From contig LUZY01000013.1 of NCBI GenBank assembly GCA_001603805.1, positions 284,723 through 348,722 of the forward strand: a stretch of 64,000 bases of DNA, read 5' to 3'. Origin of the DNA: Deferribacterales bacterium Deferri_01. Its GTDB lineage: Bacteria > Chrysiogenota > Deferribacteres > Deferribacterales > Geovibrionaceae. Position numbers and translations under genes: made by a program. This document shows, piece by piece, positions 62,729 to 64,000 of this stretch. How positions within the stretch are numbered: position 1 is the first letter of the stretch; each line of letters opens with the position of its first letter. The notes beneath the pieces were generated by a model, which did no database searches, was not told where the DNA came from, and saw only the letters and a list, made by a program, of their open reading frames with translations.

Positions 62729-63343
62729 AGCTTCCTGAATGTCTAATCTTGCGAGAAAAATATCAGAAACTCCTTCTGCTGCAAATGAGGCCGGATTCCC
62801 GTCCTCACATTCCAGTTCTGTAAGTTTTTTAGCACCGGCGCAGTATAAAAGCTGTGTCCAGAAAATACTCATGAGAAAGGATATTTCCCTAGCATCAGCT
62901 TCAAGTCCGGATTTTTCAAAAAAGTCTGTAAAATGGAGCTCAATATCTTTGAAGCTTTCAAACAGATAGATAAGCTGTACCTTGTCACGGCTGAACATTA
63001 CCTTAGCTATCATATTTATATATGTGGCATATTTACTTTTCATCGCTTCAGCAAATATCTCTGATAATATATTCCGGAAAGTTTCGCAAGAATGTCCTCC
63101 GCTTCCATTTTCGCAGTGTTTTTTGAATATTTCGCCAAAGTTAATACCGTTTGCAAGGAGGTGTTTTATGGTTTCATGATGAAGATTTTCCTTTGAAGAA
63201 AAATGGTACATTACAGTGTTAAGAGAAACACCTGATTTTTCAGCTATTTCTCTTATCCCTACCGCATCTTTGCCTTTGTCCGCAAACAAAGCTGCGCTCA
63301 GTTCAAGAATTTTCAGTTTAGTGTCTTTCTTTTTTCTGGCCAT
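62714..63343 (-). CDS. TetR-family transcriptional regulator
   Basis: A 209-residue regulator with the ATG at 63343 (MARKKKDTKLKILELSAALF); the frame is open further upstream but that part would start before the promoter. The TetR helix-turn-helix is KGKDAVGIREIAEKSGVSLNTVMYHFSSKENL near 21-52. The rest is a helical ligand domain with several cysteines and no recognised subgroup; it resembles CecR/YbiH-type proteins in length. The target is unknown. Convergent with the YyaL-like gene. Confidence 0.88.
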   Translation of the reverse strand: MARKKKDTKLKILELSAALFADKGKDAVGIREIAEKSGVSLNTVMYHFSSKENLHHETIKHLLANGINFGEIFKKHCENGSGGHSCETFRNILSEIFAEAMKSKYATYINMIAKVMFSRDKVQLIYLFESFKDIELHFTDFFEKSGLEADAREISFLMSIFWTQLLYCAGAKKLTELECEDGNPASFAAEGVSDIFLARLDIQEASGVR

Positions 63344-63429
63344 AATTAAAAATGTCCCCCTCAAATGCACAATAACTTTCCGAACGTCAATGATAACAAA
63401 GTTAATTGGCTGGAAGTACGCAATTTTAT

Positions 63430-63459
63430 ACAATATTTTATGTATTTTTAATATGTCAA
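63430..63459 (-). promoter_or_regulatory. Sigma70-type promoter of the TetR gene
   Basis: Minus strand TTGACA-N18-TATTGT, about 87 bases before the ATG. A perfect -35 box supports the internal start over the longer frame. Confidence 0.5.
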
Positions 63460-63550
63460 AAAACAGGTTTTCAAGCAAGGAATAAATGTTTTGTCATTAT
63501 TTATCTTTACACTTCTTAACATTAATCAAAAAGATTCTTATAATTAACTG

Positions 63551-63594
63551 CTGCGGTTTTTCAGCACCGGTCAGTTCGCGGAAAAACAGCGCAG
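63551..63594. repeat. Long imperfect hairpin
   Basis: CTGCGGTTTTTC and GAAAAACAGCGCAG are inverted around about 18 bases, between the end of the response-regulator gene and the TetR promoter. The stem is imperfect and no T run follows. It may be an operator or a weak terminator. Confidence 0.4.
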
Positions 63595-63618
63595 TCAACC
63601 GACAAGATTGATAAATGA

Positions 63619-63999
63619 TTATAAAAGTCCTGACTTGCAGGCGTACGTTACAAGAGAGGCAGAATTGGATAAGTTTAATTTCTGAAGCATTTTATTCCTG
63701 TGGGTGTCCACAGTGTTTTTACTGATGAAAAGTTCTTCGGCTATTTCTCTGCTGGTTTTTCCGGCAGCTATAAGCTTTAGTACCTCACACTCTCGCAATG
63801 TGAGATTTCCCATGTTGCATGAAGTGCTTCCGTTACTTTTGGACTTTATTATCTTTTCAAGGTTACTGCGTGTTCTTTCAGTATCATCCTCGACAAATAG
63901 GAGATCATGAACATTATATTTCTGTACAAAATAGCTTAACAGCGGGTTATCTTCGGAAACGATAAAAACAAACCTGGCTGTTAAAAAAATTTCTCTGAC
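63619..63999 (-). CDS. LuxR/NarL-type response regulator, 5' end outside window
   Basis: The visible C-terminal 126 residues, read from the right edge of the window. The last 64 are a LuxR/GerE DNA-binding domain: LTLRECEVLKLIAAGKTSREIAEELFISKNTVDTHRNKML. The part before it (FVFIVSEDNPLLSYF, then YNVHDLLFVEDDTERT) looks like the end of a receiver domain and a linker, but key receiver residues lie outside the window. The receiver part is therefore tentative. Confidence 0.8.
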   Translation of the reverse strand, partial: VREIFLTARFVFIVSEDNPLLSYFVQKYNVHDLLFVEDDTERTRSNLEKIIKSKSNGSTSCNMGNLTLRECEVLKLIAAGKTSREIAEELFISKNTVDTHRNKMLQKLNLSNSASLVTYACKSGLL

Positions 64000-64000
64000 C

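Overview
The window reads as ordinary chromosomal backbone of a Gram-negative, flagellated bacterium. It has the LPS-export permeases LptF and LptG, a lipoprotein with a lipobox, FliD/FliS, CheW and part of a cytochrome bd oxidase (CydB). The mixture of protein types, moderate G+C (judged by eye) and frequent TTG/GTG starts behind strong Shine-Dalgarno sites suggest an anaerobic or microaerophilic lineage, possibly Deferribacterota. That assignment is inference: no rRNA or other decisive marker is present, and I found no tRNA, rRNA, CRISPR array, transposase or prophage.

Layout. 1-1.5 kb: end of cydB and a hotdog thioesterase on +. 1.5-12.1 kb (-): pyrimidine genes carB-pyrK-pyrD, a SWIM zinc-finger protein, recG, cheW and the pantothenate genes panB-panC-panD. 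12.5-17.9 kb: an XRE-cupin regulator, a gamma-carbonic anhydrase, a LysM lipoprotein and hisS-aspS. 18-27.8 kb (-): murJ, dtd, an MBL hydrolase, tsaB, rimI, a DUF465 protein, metK, ahcY, a flavoprotein, plsC, folK and a cytidylate-kinase-like gene. 27.9-32.3 kb: an HU gene and the fliD-fliS flagellar group. 32.4-39.4 kb: HAD and PHP hydrolases, a + strand run ending in lptF-lptG-leuB, and a LuxR-type regulator with an intact-looking acyl-homoserine-lactone pocket but no luxI in the window. 39.6-41 kb: LysR divergent from a DUF2917 gene. 41.3-48.1 kb (-): fbp, nfo, an APH/P-loop fusion, an RNase Z-like gene, a lipase-like hydrolase, proC and a HEPN/MNT pair whose HEPN member is frameshifted. 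48.2-52.5 kb (-): CNNM transporter, era, mgtE, recO. 52.7-58.1 kb (-): xerD, a DHH-CBS-PcnB fusion, phoH, ybeY. 58.5-64 kb: a malic enzyme fused to a phosphotransacetylase-like domain, a YyaL-type protein, a TetR regulator and the end of a LuxR-type response regulator.

The most unusual content is a dispersed, structured repeat present at four loci (about 7.15, 12.35-12.52, 41.03-41.33 and 56.78-57.17 kb). A full unit has three hairpins (A, B, C) joined by two nearly invariant linkers (ATACACGCTCGCG and CTTCGCTTCACACGG). The linkers are conserved but the hairpin arms are almost completely different between loci and remain self-complementary. Architecture is kept: A has a one-base 5' bulge at all three loci with a full A hairpin, B has a 3-nt loop, and C has a TCCT loop at three loci. 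At 57 kb the unit has been inserted twice between xerD and the next gene together with a copy of the xerD 3' end. Each 191-bp unit forms an open 64-codon frame whose start and stop overlap as ATGA, so the translational-coupling chain xerD-ORF-ORF-pcnB is preserved. I know of no described family matching this pattern.

Regulatory sites readable by eye include sigma70-type promoters with 17-18-base spacers upstream of carB, panB, hisS, the HU gene, leuB, the LuxR gene, fbp, maeB and the TetR gene, a sigma28-type promoter upstream of fliD, and about a dozen intrinsic terminators.
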